A stretch of 42,130 bases of DNA from Mycolicibacter sinensis (GTDB taxonomy: Bacteria > Actinomycetota > Actinomycetes > Mycobacteriales > Mycobacteriaceae): the NCBI RefSeq assembly GCF_001667945.1, contig NZ_LZJK01000069.1:1-42130 (forward strand), in the 5' to 3' direction. Positions 27,538 through 34,939 of this stretch are shown one piece after another. Position numbers and translations under genes: made by a program. Position 1 is the stretch's first letter; each line of letters begins with the position of its first letter. The notes under the pieces were generated by a model, which worked only from the letters and a program-made list of their open reading frames with translations, made no database searches and had not been told where the DNA came from.

Positions 27538-28418
27538 AGCGTGGCCGGCCGGATGACGACCACGGATCTGGTGCGCTGGCCGGAATCCTGCAACAGCGCG
27601 ATCACCCGGCCATCCGGGGCGGTCGCCGCGTAGACGCCGTCGATGCCGGCGGACACCAGTGGGCGGCCGTGGCTGACGTCCAGCTCCTCGTCGGGGGTCA
27701 GGTCGCGGCGCGGAAAGCTCTGCAGGCAGGCCTCATCCAGGCTGTAGCTCAGCTGCGGGGCGTCGCCGAGCTCTTCGAGGGTGCGCGCCTGATCCAGCCC
27801 GAAACGCCCGGCCCGGGTGCGCCGCAGGGCGGTCAAGTGCCCGCCGACGCCCAGCACGTTACCGAGGTCGCGGGCCAGCGCCCGGATGTAGGTGCCCGCC
27901 GAACAGTCCACCTCGACGTCGAGATCCACGAAGTCACCCACCCGTCTGACATCGAGCACCTCGAAGCGATCGATGCGCACCGGCCGGGCGGGCAGCTCGA
28001 CGGCGTGCCCTTCCCGGGCCAACTGGTAGGACCGCTTGCCGGCGACCTTGATGGCGCTGACCGCCGAGGGCACCTGCGCGATATCGCCGCGCAGGCCCGA
28101 GACTGCGTCGGCAATCTGGGAGTCGGTGAGGTGGACGGCTGAAACCGTCTGTAGCGCTTCGCCTTCGGCGTCCTCGGTGGAGGTGGTCTGACCCAGCCGG
28201 ATAGTGGCGGCATAGGCCTTCGCCGACGTGGTGAGCAGGCCCAGAATCTTGGTGGCCCGTTCGATGCCGATCACCAGCACCCCGGTGGCCATCGGGTCCA
28301 GGGTGCCGGCATGGCCGACCTTGCGGGTGGAGAAGAATCGGCGGCACCGGGACACCACATCGTGGCTGGTGATTCCGGCCGGCTTGTCGACGATCACCAG
28401 GCCCGGTTGGGCGTTCAC
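27534..28418 (-). CDS. truB: tRNA pseudouridine(55) synthase
   Basis: TruB (294 aa) makes pseudouridine 55 in the tRNA T-loop. The hallmark [12 protein letters not shown] contains the catalytic Asp41. [25 protein letters not shown] and [11 protein letters not shown] follow in the usual order. A C-terminal PUA-like segment ends in [13 protein letters not shown] 28418 overlaps the pptT stop (28415-28418), giving translational coupling. The stop overlaps that of the convergent esterase in the palindrome TTTAAA. Confidence 0.97.
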   Translation of the reverse strand: MNAQPGLVIVDKPAGITSHDVVSRCRRFFSTRKVGHAGTLDPMATGVLVIGIERATKILGLLTTSAKAYAATIRLGQTTSTEDAEGEALQTVSAVHLTDSQIADAVSGLRGDIAQVPSAVSAIKVAGKRSYQLAREGHAVELPARPVRIDRFEVLDVRRVGDFVDLDVEVDCSAGTYIRALARDLGNVLGVGGHLTALRRTRAGRFGLDQARTLEELGDAPQLSYSLDEACLQSFPRRDLTPDEELDVSHGRPLVSAGIDGVYAATAPDGRVIALLQDSGQRTRSVVVIRPATL

Positions 28419-29068
28419 AGCACGATCGCGGTCAGCACCAGCCCGTCGCTGACCGACCACCGCCCGCGCAGCTCGGTCAGCGGCGGGCCCGTCAGCGCCG
28501 CAGGGTCGATGAGGATGCGGGAGACGAAACCACCGTCGGAATCGAAGCTGATGTGGGCATCTTCGAAGCCCAGCCAGCGCTTGGTCAGCGGAAACCATGC
28601 CTTGTAGGTGGCTTCCTTGGCGCAGAACAGAATCCGGTCCCAGTGCAGCTCACTCGGCAGGTCGGCCAGTTCGACGCGTTCGGCGGGCAGGCTGACCGCG
28701 TCGAGCACACCGTTGGGCAGCACGTCGTGCGGTTCGGCGTCGATGCCCACCGACCGCACGTCGGTATCGCGGCCTACCACCGCGCCGCGGAAACCCGCGC
28801 AGTGCGTCAGGCTGCCGACGATGCCGGCTGGCCAGCACGGTTCGCCCTTCTCCCCTTTGAGGATCGGCACCGGCGGCTGACCGAGCTCCTCGAGCGCCAA
28901 TCGGGCGCAGTAGCGCGCCGTGACGAATTCGTTGCGCCGCTTGGCAACCGACCGCGCCACCAGCGGCTCCTCCTCCGGCAGCGGGGCCAAACCGGGCGGG
29001 TCGTCGTAGCGTTCGGCCCACGCCAGCGACCGCGCAGGGGCCAGCACCGTGTCGAGAAGTTTGCTCAT
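28415..29068 (-). CDS. pptT: 4'-phosphopantetheinyl transferase PptT
   Basis: This 217-aa Sfp-type transferase moves phosphopantetheine from CoA to carrier domains of fatty-acid, polyketide and siderophore synthases. VGIDAEP (Asp110, Glu112) and [13 protein letters not shown] (Glu152, Lys156) bind Mg2+-CoA. Mtb PptT (Rv2794c) is essential. ATG 29068 overlaps the pptH stop by 4 bp (29065-29068), and its own stop overlaps truB. The order pptH-pptT-truB with overlaps is the same as in Mtb. Confidence 0.97.
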   Translation of the reverse strand: MSKLLDTVLAPARSLAWAERYDDPPGLAPLPEEEPLVARSVAKRRNEFVTARYCARLALEELGQPPVPILKGEKGEPCWPAGIVGSLTHCAGFRGAVVGRDTDVRSVGIDAEPHDVLPNGVLDAVSLPAERVELADLPSELHWDRILFCAKEATYKAWFPLTKRWLGFEDAHISFDSDGGFVSRILIDPAALTGPPLTELRGRWSVSDGLVLTAIVL

Positions 29069-30030
29069 CGGGACTGCCGTTGCCGCAGCCGTTCGGCGAA
29101 TTTCGCACTCGCCGCGCGCATCTCGTCGGTGATGGTGAAGTGGCCGCCGAACTCGTTGAGGTAACCGGGCGGGTATTGCGGGTCGGGCAGCACCTGGCGC
29201 AGCCAGCGATGCGGCTTGCGGCGCTGCCACTCCCGCGGGTAGCCGACTGAGACCTCTTCGAAGCGCACCCCGTCGTAGAAGGTGGTGCGGGGGATGTGCA
29301 GGTGACCGTAGACCGAGCAGGTCGCGTTGTAGCGGGTGTGCCAGTCGGCGGTTTCGACGGTGCCGCACCACAGCGAGAACTCCGGGTAGTACAGCGCGTC
29401 GCAGGGCTCGCGCACCATCGGGAAATGGTTGACCAGCACGGTCGGCGTCATCCAGTCCAGATCTTCGAGGCGCTTGCGGGTGACGGCCACCCGGTCACGG
29501 CACCACGCGTCGCGGGTGCCGTAGGGCTCGGGAGACAGCAGGAACTCATCGGTGGCCACCACGTTCTTCTCCCGCGCGATGGCCAGCCCTTCGGCTTTGG
29601 TGGTCGCGCCGGCCGGCAGGAACGTGTAGTCGTAGAGCAGGAACATCGGCACGATGGTGGCCGGGCCGCCCTCCTCGGTCCACAGCGGGTACGGGTGCTC
29701 CGGGGTGATGACGCCCATCTGGTCGCACATGTCGACCAGATAGTCGTAGCGCGAGCGCCCGAACACCTGCATCGGGTCCTTGGTGGTGGTCCACAGCTCG
29801 TGGTTGCCGGGCACCCAGATCACCTTGGCGAACCGTTTCCGCAACAGGTCCAGCGACCAACGGATCTCGTCGGTGCGTTCGGCAACGTCACCGGCGACGA
29901 TCAGCCAGTCGTCGGGGGTCGCCGGATGCAGCGACTCGGTGACCGGCTTGTTGCCCATGTGGCCGGTGTGCAGGTCGGAGATCGCCCACAGGGTCGGGCC
30001 GTGCGAGGCCGTCGGCTCGTGGATGGTCAC
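29065..30030 (-). CDS. pptH: Phosphopantetheinyl hydrolase PptH (metallophosphatase; Rv2795c-like)
   Basis: This 321-aa calcineurin-like metallophosphoesterase has ISDLHTGH (Asp19, His21), GDVAE (Asp48), GNHE (Asn76-His77), NHFP and YGHLH, the full two-metal set. Mtb Rv2795c is reported to remove phosphopantetheine from acyl carrier protein, opposing PptT. The ATG of pptT overlaps its stop, so the two opposite activities are coupled. GTG 30030 follows TAGTCT by 8 nt; GAGG 4 nt upstream could also act as ribosome binding site. The inferred N-terminus (MTIHEPTASHGPTLWA) is close to the Mtb protein in length. Confidence 0.93.
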   Translation of the reverse strand: MTIHEPTASHGPTLWAISDLHTGHMGNKPVTESLHPATPDDWLIVAGDVAERTDEIRWSLDLLRKRFAKVIWVPGNHELWTTTKDPMQVFGRSRYDYLVDMCDQMGVITPEHPYPLWTEEGGPATIVPMFLLYDYTFLPAGATTKAEGLAIAREKNVVATDEFLLSPEPYGTRDAWCRDRVAVTRKRLEDLDWMTPTVLVNHFPMVREPCDALYYPEFSLWCGTVETADWHTRYNATCSVYGHLHIPRTTFYDGVRFEEVSVGYPREWQRRKPHRWLRQVLPDPQYPPGYLNEFGGHFTITDEMRAASAKFAERLRQRQSR

Positions 30031-30038
30031 GATCCTCA

Positions 30039-30044
30039 AGACTA
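30039..30044 (-). promoter_or_regulatory. -10 box of the pptH-pptT-truB operon
   Basis: TAGTCT on the minus strand, 8 nt before GTG 30030. This suits a leaderless or near-leaderless operon transcript. Confidence 0.4.
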
Positions 30045-30124
30045 GCGGCGCACGTGCGCACCGCGGCAGCGGGCGAATTGGAACGTGTTCTCGCCGTTGC
30101 TGCAGTGGCCGGCGCCACAACTTG

Positions 30125-30130
30125 TACACT
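30125..30130 (+). promoter_or_regulatory. -10 box upstream of the Rv2799-like gene
   Basis: TACACT, 35 nt before ATG 30166. The leader would include GAGGAG close to the start. No clear -35. Confidence 0.35.
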
Positions 30131-30165
30131 CCCGGGGAAAGTCCGGGCGGGAAGCGAGGAGTGGC

Positions 30166-30756
30166 ATGCTCACCAAACTGCGTCTGGCCACGGCGTTCAG
30201 CGCGCTGGTGGTGGCCGTCGTGATGGTCTGGCAGCAGACACCGCCTGGCCGCAGCTCGGCCACCGCCGGGGCACACGGGGTGCAGCTGCGCTCCACCGCC
30301 GCCCCGCTGGCCCCGCCGCCCACCTCGAGCAAGCCGGTCAACCTGACCAATCCGCGCCCGTTCGACGCCTGCGAGGACATCCCCTTCGACGTCATCGCCC
30401 AGCTCGGCCTGGCCTTCACCCCGCCCAAGCCGGTGGAGGGCGTGCGCTGCGAGTTCGACGCCGGCAACTACCAGATGGCCGTCGAAACCTTCGTGTGGCG
30501 CAGCTATGACGAGACCCTGCCCCCCGACGCGATCGAGATGGACATCGGCGGGCACCGCGCGGCGCAGTACTGGGTGATGAAGCCCACCGAGTGGAACAAC
30601 CGGTGGTGGTTCTCCTGCATGGTCGCGTTCAAGACCAGCTACGGGCTGATCCAGCAGTCGCTGTATTACTCGCCGGTGTACTCCAACCCGGACATGGACT
30701 GCCAAGCCGAGAACCTGATGCGCGCCCACCAGCTGGCGCCGCACTACAAGTACTGA
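30166..30756 (+). CDS. Membrane-anchored/exported DUF3558-like protein (Rv2799-like), 196 aa
   Basis: An N-terminal hydrophobic segment (about 7-24, LATAFSALVVAVVMVW) after basic residues is a signal anchor or signal peptide. A Pro/Ser/Ala-rich linker follows (about 25-60). The folded part from PFDACEDIPFDVIAQLGL resembles the DUF3558 family of exported mycobacterial proteins. The remaining Cys (CEF, CMV, CQA with the first C) could form two disulfides. GAGGAG lies 6 nt before ATG 30166. It is 4 bp upstream of a CocE hydrolase, as Rv2799 is with Rv2800, so the pair is co-transcribed. Function unknown. Confidence 0.85.
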   Translation: MLTKLRLATAFSALVVAVVMVWQQTPPGRSSATAGAHGVQLRSTAAPLAPPPTSSKPVNLTNPRPFDACEDIPFDVIAQLGLAFTPPKPVEGVRCEFDAGNYQMAVETFVWRSYDETLPPDAIEMDIGGHRAAQYWVMKPTEWNNRWWFSCMVAFKTSYGLIQQSLYYSPVYSNPDMDCQAENLMRAHQLAPHYKY

Positions 30757-30760
30757 TCCC

Positions 30761-32413
30761 GTGGTGAGCACCGCTCCGCGGCCCGCCGGCCGGCGCCTAG
30801 GTGATGTCGTGCTGAACCGGGCGCTGCGGCAGCTGCCCGCGCCCACCACCGGTTACACGGTGCGCCGCGAACGCATCCCGATGCGCGATGGCGTCACCTT
30901 GCTGGCCGACCACTACCAGCCGACCGGTGAGGTGGACGGCACCCTGCTGGTCCGCTGCCCCTACGGCCGGGGTTTCCCGTTCGCGCTGGTGTTCGGCCGG
31001 ATGTACGCCGCCCGCGGCTATCGGGTGATCCTGCAGAGTGTCCGCGGCACGTTCGGCTCAGCCGGTGTGTTCGAGCCGATGGTCCACGAGGCCGCCGACG
31101 GCGCCGACACCGTGGCGTGGCTGCGCACCCAGCCGTGGTTCACCGGCACCTTCGGCACCATCGGCATCTCCTATCTCGGATTTACCCAGTGGGCGTTGCT
31201 GGCCGACCCACCACCGGAGCTGGCCGCCGCCGTAGTCACCGTCGGGCCGCACGATCTGTACCGGTCGACCTGGGGTACCGGAGCGTTCGCCGTCAACGAC
31301 TTTCTGGGCTGGAGTCATTTGATGGCCCACCAGGAGGACCGCCCCCGGATCCGGGCCGGCATTCACCAGTTGACCGCGGGGCGCAAGGTGAAGCGCGCCG
31401 CGGCCGGGCGGCCGTTGGGCGCGGCCGGCCGCAAGCTGTTGGGCAACGCCTCGACCTGGTACGAGCGCTGGATTGAACACCCCGACGCCGACGAGCCGTT
31501 CTGGGATGCGCTGCGCCACCCAGCGGCGCTGGAGCGCTCCCGGGTTCCGGTGCTGCTGTTGGGCGGCTGGCAGGACCTGTTCCTGGATCAGACGTTGGCC
31601 CAGTATCGGGCGTTGCGCGACCGCGGCGTCGAGGTCGCGATGACCATCGGGCCCTGGACCCACACCCAGATGCTCACCAGCGGGCTGGGCCGGGTCACCG
31701 CCGAGTCGCTGCAGTGGCTGGACACCCACTTGCGCGGCTCGGTCCGCAACCCGCGGCCGAGCCGGGTCCGGATCTTCCGGGCCGGGCAAGGCTGGTGCGA
31801 CCGGTCGGATTGGGCGCCGGCCGAGGCCGCGCAGGCGTGGTATCTGCAGCCCGGTGGGATGCTCGGGCCGGCGTCGCCCGACCCGGCAGCCGCGCCGGTC
31901 ACCTTCCGGTTCGACCCCACCGACCCGCCGCCCACGATCGGCGGGCGGTTGCTGTCGGCGGCCGGCGGCTACCGCAACGACAGCCGGCTGCACCGTCGCG
32001 CCGACATGCTCAGCTTCACCGGCGCCGCGTTGACCGAGGACCTCGACGTCTGCGGCGTCCCGGTGCTGGAGTTGGACCACAGCAGCGACATCGGCGACGT
32101 CGACCTGTTCGTCCGGATCAGCGAGGTCGACGCGCGCGGTCGCTCCGTCAACGTCAGCGACGGCTACCGGCGGCTGCGGCGGCACACCGGAGGCGTGCGC
32201 ATCGAGCTGGATGCCATCGCCCGCCGGTTCGCCGCCGGCACCCGGATTCGGGTGCTGATCGGCGGCGGCAACCACCCCCGCTACGCGGCGAACCCGGGCA
32301 CCGGTGAACCGCCGATCACCGCAACCCGGGTGCAGCCGGCGGTGCACACCGTGCGGTTCGGCCGGTCACGGCTGCTGCTGCCCACGGACCGCGGCGACGG
32401 CCTTGACCAGTAG
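30761..32413 (+). CDS. CocE/NonD-family hydrolase (Rv2800-like), 550 aa
   Basis: A serine hydrolase of the CocE/X-Pro dipeptidyl-peptidase group. The core includes YGRGFPF (68-74), QSVRGTFGS (92-100) and GISYLG with nucleophile Ser137. The later WQDLFLDQT and GPWTH give the acid and His region (His in GPWTHTQ). A C-terminal jelly-roll domain covers about 340-545. It has no signal peptide, so the cytosol is likely. The start is GTG 30761; GTG 30764 is an alternative one codon later. The last 48 nt (32366-32413) overlap the convergent lipoprotein gene. Confidence 0.9.
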   Translation: MVSTAPRPAGRRLGDVVLNRALRQLPAPTTGYTVRRERIPMRDGVTLLADHYQPTGEVDGTLLVRCPYGRGFPFALVFGRMYAARGYRVILQSVRGTFGSAGVFEPMVHEAADGADTVAWLRTQPWFTGTFGTIGISYLGFTQWALLADPPPELAAAVVTVGPHDLYRSTWGTGAFAVNDFLGWSHLMAHQEDRPRIRAGIHQLTAGRKVKRAAAGRPLGAAGRKLLGNASTWYERWIEHPDADEPFWDALRHPAALERSRVPVLLLGGWQDLFLDQTLAQYRALRDRGVEVAMTIGPWTHTQMLTSGLGRVTAESLQWLDTHLRGSVRNPRPSRVRIFRAGQGWCDRSDWAPAEAAQAWYLQPGGMLGPASPDPAAAPVTFRFDPTDPPPTIGGRLLSAAGGYRNDSRLHRRADMLSFTGAALTEDLDVCGVPVLELDHSSDIGDVDLFVRISEVDARGRSVNVSDGYRRLRRHTGGVRIELDAIARRFAAGTRIRVLIGGGNHPRYAANPGTGEPPITATRVQPAVHTVRFGRSRLLLPTDRGDGLDQ

Positions 32414-33112
32414 GTCTGACATCAGTCGCTGCGGATCCAACGCAGCGTCCGCGCTGCCCATCACCACGACCGACGTTCGGTCGTCGAGGGCGGCCGTGTA
32501 CAGGTAGTCGGGATCCTCCTGGGGATCCTCGACGGTGAGCTTGGCCCCGGTCGTGGTGGCGCCGGCGATGCCCGGGGCGGGTATGCGCTCGACGGTCCCG
32601 GTCGCCTGCGGGGACCCGGACAACGAGATCCGGTCGCAGCCTGCCGGAAGATCCTCGGCCGCAACCGGATTCGGTGATCGCAGGGCGACGACGTACATGT
32701 TGCCCTGATCGCCCTGCGCGATCACCCCGGCGGCTTGGGTGCCTACCGTCGGATCGGCATACCGCGGGATGACCGCCGCACGGCACTGCGGCGGATCGAC
32801 CCGGGCGTCGGTGAACGCCGCGACCCCCGACCCGGCGATGTCCTGCTCGCCCAGCGTCTTGGCCGGGTGCGTCTGCGCGGTGAAGCCCTCGGGGAAGTCG
32901 TCTTTGACGGCGTCGACCCGCGAGATGTCATACGGTGCGGCGTCCTGCGCTGCTGCACCGGCCGGCCGTGGCGCCGCCGAACCGGCCGGGGCCGGCTCGG
33001 CGCTCTGACCGCATCCGGCGAGGGTCGCCCCCACACCGAGTGCAGCCACCATCATCAGCCCGTGGCGGGCGCCGGCTCGCCGACCGCGGTCAGGATTCGG
33101 CTGGCCCGCCAC
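32366..33112 (-). CDS. Putative lipoprotein (DUF5642-like), 248 aa
   Basis: The lipobox LAGC ends at Cys34. It is preceded by a basic n-region (RGRRAGARH) and a hydrophobic stretch (LMMVAALGVGAT), which is why GTG 33112 is preferred to the ATG at 33055, where no basic residues would remain. After an Ala/Pro-rich linker, the folded domain starts DISRVDAVKDDFPEGF and includes VDPPQCRAAV, GDQGNMYVVALRSP and DDRTSVVVMG. I associate this with a mycobacterial DUF5642-type family (memory, not checked). It is anchored to the outer leaflet of the plasma membrane; function unknown. It starts 5 bp after the stop of the His/Trp-rich secreted gene, so the two form an operon. Confidence 0.78.
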   Translation of the reverse strand: MAGQPNPDRGRRAGARHGLMMVAALGVGATLAGCGQSAEPAPAGSAAPRPAGAAAQDAAPYDISRVDAVKDDFPEGFTAQTHPAKTLGEQDIAGSGVAAFTDARVDPPQCRAAVIPRYADPTVGTQAAGVIAQGDQGNMYVVALRSPNPVAAEDLPAGCDRISLSGSPQATGTVERIPAPGIAGATTTGAKLTVEDPQEDPDYLYTAALDDRTSVVVMGSADAALDPQRLMSDLLVKAVAAVRGQQQP

Positions 33113-33117
33113 CGCGG

Positions 33118-33423
33118 TCACCACCACCACCACCAGTGGTGCCAGAAGTGGTGATGATGGCGCCACCAATGGTGGCCCCACCACTGAGGCATCGGCCCGG
33201 CGTGCCCGCCGGTGGCCAGCGCGCCCGGGCCCGCAGCCGGCGGCTGGCCGCCGAGCACCAGCGGAGCACCGGTTACCTGCACCGTGGCCGGCGGTGATGC
33301 CGAGAACCCCGCCGGGGCGGCCTGCGCCGTCCCCGCAGCACCTGTCACCAGCGCACCGGCGAGCACGCCGGCGCTGATCGCTCCCGTCGCCACGCGGCGG
33401 CATGAATTCTTTGAAATCGACAT
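33118..33423 (-). CDS. Small secreted protein with His/Trp-rich C-terminal tail, 101 aa
   Basis: The signal peptide runs from 1 to 35 (basic KNSCRR, hydrophobic AISAGVLAGALVTG, cleavage at AQA|AP). A short Gly/Pro/Ala-rich middle leads to a tail whose last 18 residues (84-101) are HHWWRHHHHFWHHWWWWW: eight His, eight Trp, one Arg and one Phe. The tail could bind Zn, Cu, Ni or haem and insert at a membrane interface. AAGGAGGG sits 5 nt before ATG 33423, an almost perfect ribosome binding site, and a -35/-10 promoter lies upstream, which argues for real expression. Function not recognised. It is co-transcribed with the lipoprotein gene. Confidence 0.75.
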   Translation of the reverse strand: MSISKNSCRRVATGAISAGVLAGALVTGAAGTAQAAPAGFSASPPATVQVTGAPLVLGGQPPAAGPGALATGGHAGPMPQWWGHHWWRHHHHFWHHWWWWW

Positions 33424-33448
33424 CAGACCCTCCTTGTTCGATATTCGG

Positions 33449-33477
33449 ATGCTAGCACCGCAACCGGACGCCAACAA
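33449..33477 (-). promoter_or_regulatory. Promoter of the His/Trp-rich protein-lipoprotein operon
   Basis: TTGTTG (33477-33472), a 17-bp spacer, then TAGCAT (33454-33449), all on the minus strand. It is followed after about 18 nt by AAGGAGGG and ATG 33423. Confidence 0.5.
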
Positions 33478-33570
33478 TGGCGATGGCGAATGTTTTTCCG
33501 CCTCGCAAGACAGCGGCGTATATGGTCGGTTAATTCGGTGTTCTTCCCGAATTATCGCAGGTAGGACCCC

Positions 33571-33594
33571 ATCTACTGATCTACTGAATCACTG
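33571..33594. repeat. Tandem octamer repeat (ATCTACTG x2 + AATCACTG)
   Basis: Two perfect copies of ATCTACTG (33571-33578, 33579-33586) followed by AATCACTG, then the palindrome TACGG-GTTT-CCGTA (33598-33611). This looks like clustered protein-binding sites; which protein binds is unknown. Confidence 0.45.
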
Positions 33595-33760
33595 ATTTAC
33601 GGGTTTCCGTATTTAATGAAAATATGACGCCGCCGACGCTGTAGATATGTCTTGCGGCACGGAATACGAATGAGTCCGATAGGGCCGCTGAAGGCGGTTG
33701 TTCGCGTCAAATGGGTAACGCCGGTCTGATCCTGGCTCCGGCACCGGCGCAGGTACCGGC

Positions 33761-33766
33761 TACCCT
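33761..33766 (+). promoter_or_regulatory. -10 box for the small RHH-like gene
   Basis: TACCCT, about 44 nt before ATG 33810. It is a TANNNT hexamer on the coding strand; no -35 was identified. Confidence 0.3.
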
Positions 33767-33809
33767 GGGCGGCAGTAGTGAGGCCACCACCGCAACCGAA
33801 GGTCACACG

Positions 33810-34085
33810 ATGAGCGCCCAGCGAACAGCCGACTGGCCCCCCGCGCGTGAGCCCGGCATGAAGCCCACCGAACCGATCCCGCTCCGGCAGACCCGCACCC
33901 GCCGGACCGTCGACTTGTCGCCGGAGCAGCACCGCGCGCTTGATCGTTGGCAGCGCGACGCCGCCGACCGGGTGGGCTGCGCCCGCATCACCGGGCAAGA
34001 GGTCATGACGGCCCTGATCGACCAACTGCTGCGCGACCCGGATCTGTCGGCACAGATCATCCGGACCCTCCGGTCCCGGCGCTGA
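33810..34085 (+). CDS. Small basic ribbon-helix-helix-like protein, 91 aa
   Basis: After a charged, disordered N-terminus (about 30 residues), RRTVDLSPEQHRALDRWQRD gives one beta strand and a helix, and ITGQEVMTALIDQLLRDPDL a second helix, the order strand-helix-helix of MetJ/Arc-type DNA-binding proteins. RHH proteins include plasmid partition factors and antitoxins. The first in-frame ATG giving a compact product is 33810; ATG 33858 is an alternative. No toxin gene adjoins it. The palindrome and tandem octamers upstream could be its operator, which is inference. Confidence 0.6.
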   Translation: MSAQRTADWPPAREPGMKPTEPIPLRQTRTRRTVDLSPEQHRALDRWQRDAADRVGCARITGQEVMTALIDQLLRDPDLSAQIIRTLRSRR

Positions 34086-34110
34086 GCGCCCTGGCGATCT
34101 CCGGCACGGC

Positions 34111-34116
34111 TACGGT
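34111..34116 (+). promoter_or_regulatory. -10 box for leaderless echA16-like gene
   Basis: TACGGT ends 6 nt before GTG 34123. Confidence 0.5.
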
Positions 34117-34122
34117 GAGGCG

Positions 34123-34878
34123 GTGACTGCTGACATCCTGCTGGTGCAGACCGAAGACCGGATCCGCACGCTGACTCTCAACCGCCCACAAGCCCGCAAC
34201 GCCCTGTCGCGTGCGTTGCGTGACGCCACCTTCACCGCACTGGCGGACGCCGACGCCGACGACGATGTCGACGTGGTGATCCTCACCGGCGCCGACCCGG
34301 TGTTCTGCGCCGGCCTGGATCTCAAGGAATTCGGCGATTCGGCTGTGCTGCCGGACATCTCACCGCAGTGGCCGCCGCTGACCAAACCGGTGATCGGTGC
34401 GATCAACGGTGCGGCGGTGACCGGCGGCCTGGAGTTGGCGCTGTACTGCGACATCCTGATCGCCTCGGAGCAGGCCCGGTTCGCCGACACCCATGCCCGG
34501 GTCGGGCTGATGCCCAGCTGGGGCCTGAGCGTGCGGCTGCCACAACGTGTGGGGGTGGGCTTGGCCCGCCGGATGAGCCTGACCGGCGACTACCTGTCGG
34601 CGGCCGACGCACTGCGGGCCGGCCTGGTCACCGAGGTGGTGCCGCACAGCGAGCTGCTGGGCGCCGCGCGTACGGTGGCGGCGTCGATCGTCGGCAACAA
34701 CCAGGCCGCCGTGCGGGCACTGCTGGCCTCCTATCACCGCATCGACGAGTCGCAGACCGCCACCGGCCTGTGGATGGAGGCGATGGCAGCCAAACAATGG
34801 CTGAACCGGGTGAGCGGCGCTGACGTCGCCGCCAACCGGGAGGCCGTGCTGAAACGTGGTCGCGCTCAGCTGCAATAA
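34123..34878 (+). CDS. echA16: Enoyl-CoA hydratase/isomerase-family protein (EchA16-like)
   Basis: This 251-aa crotonase-fold protein has FCAGLDLKEFGD (61-72) and INGAAVTGGLELAL (95-107), which form the CoA pocket and oxyanion hole. Glu104 in GGLEL matches the first catalytic Glu of enoyl-CoA hydratase. The second catalytic Glu, expected in QPEI, is His124 here (ADTHARVGLMPSWG). Simple hydratase activity is therefore uncertain and isomerase or hydrolase chemistry is possible. The name is from position and length (Rv2831 echA16 precedes dinF in Mtb) and is tentative. GTG 34123 is 6 nt after TACGGT. A hairpin terminator follows within 6 nt of the stop. Confidence 0.88.
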   Translation: MTADILLVQTEDRIRTLTLNRPQARNALSRALRDATFTALADADADDDVDVVILTGADPVFCAGLDLKEFGDSAVLPDISPQWPPLTKPVIGAINGAAVTGGLELALYCDILIASEQARFADTHARVGLMPSWGLSVRLPQRVGVGLARRMSLTGDYLSAADALRAGLVTEVVPHSELLGAARTVAASIVGNNQAAVRALLASYHRIDESQTATGLWMEAMAAKQWLNRVSGADVAANREAVLKRGRAQLQ

Positions 34879-34883
34879 AAGCG

Positions 34884-34919
34884 ACGTCCCAGGCGGTGCA
34901 TGCGCACCGCCTGGGACGT
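34884..34919. terminator. Perfect 16-bp hairpin, bidirectional terminator
   Basis: ACGTCCCAGGCGGTGC (34884-34899) and its exact complement (34904-34919) enclose the loop ATGC. It lies between the convergent echA16-like gene and the repeat protein. On the minus strand it is followed by CGCTTTTATT, a U-tract, so it is a canonical intrinsic terminator for the repeat protein. It may also stop echA16 transcription. Confidence 0.8.
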
Positions 34920-34939
34920 GGCTACTTGCGACCCGCTCG

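Larger units (their letters stand above)
33424..33809. other. Divergent AT-richer intergenic region
   Basis: 386 bp without a gene between two divergent small genes. It holds the promoter at 33449-33477, a tandem octamer array at 33571-33594, a small palindrome TACGG/CCGTA at 33598-33611, and a -10 candidate TACCCT at 33761-33766. AT content around 33530-33650 is clearly higher than in flanking DNA. I see no transposase remnant or inverted terminal repeats. Confidence 0.6.

Noticed and set aside
31058..32347. Minus-strand frame opposite the Rv2800-like gene
   Set aside because: Shadow of a well-supported CocE gene; no start context or motif.
33118..33190. Possible trinucleotide (CCA)n microsatellite or CRISPR-like repeat
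   Set aside because: The repeats are irregular and encode the His/Trp tail in frame. There is no spaced direct-repeat structure.
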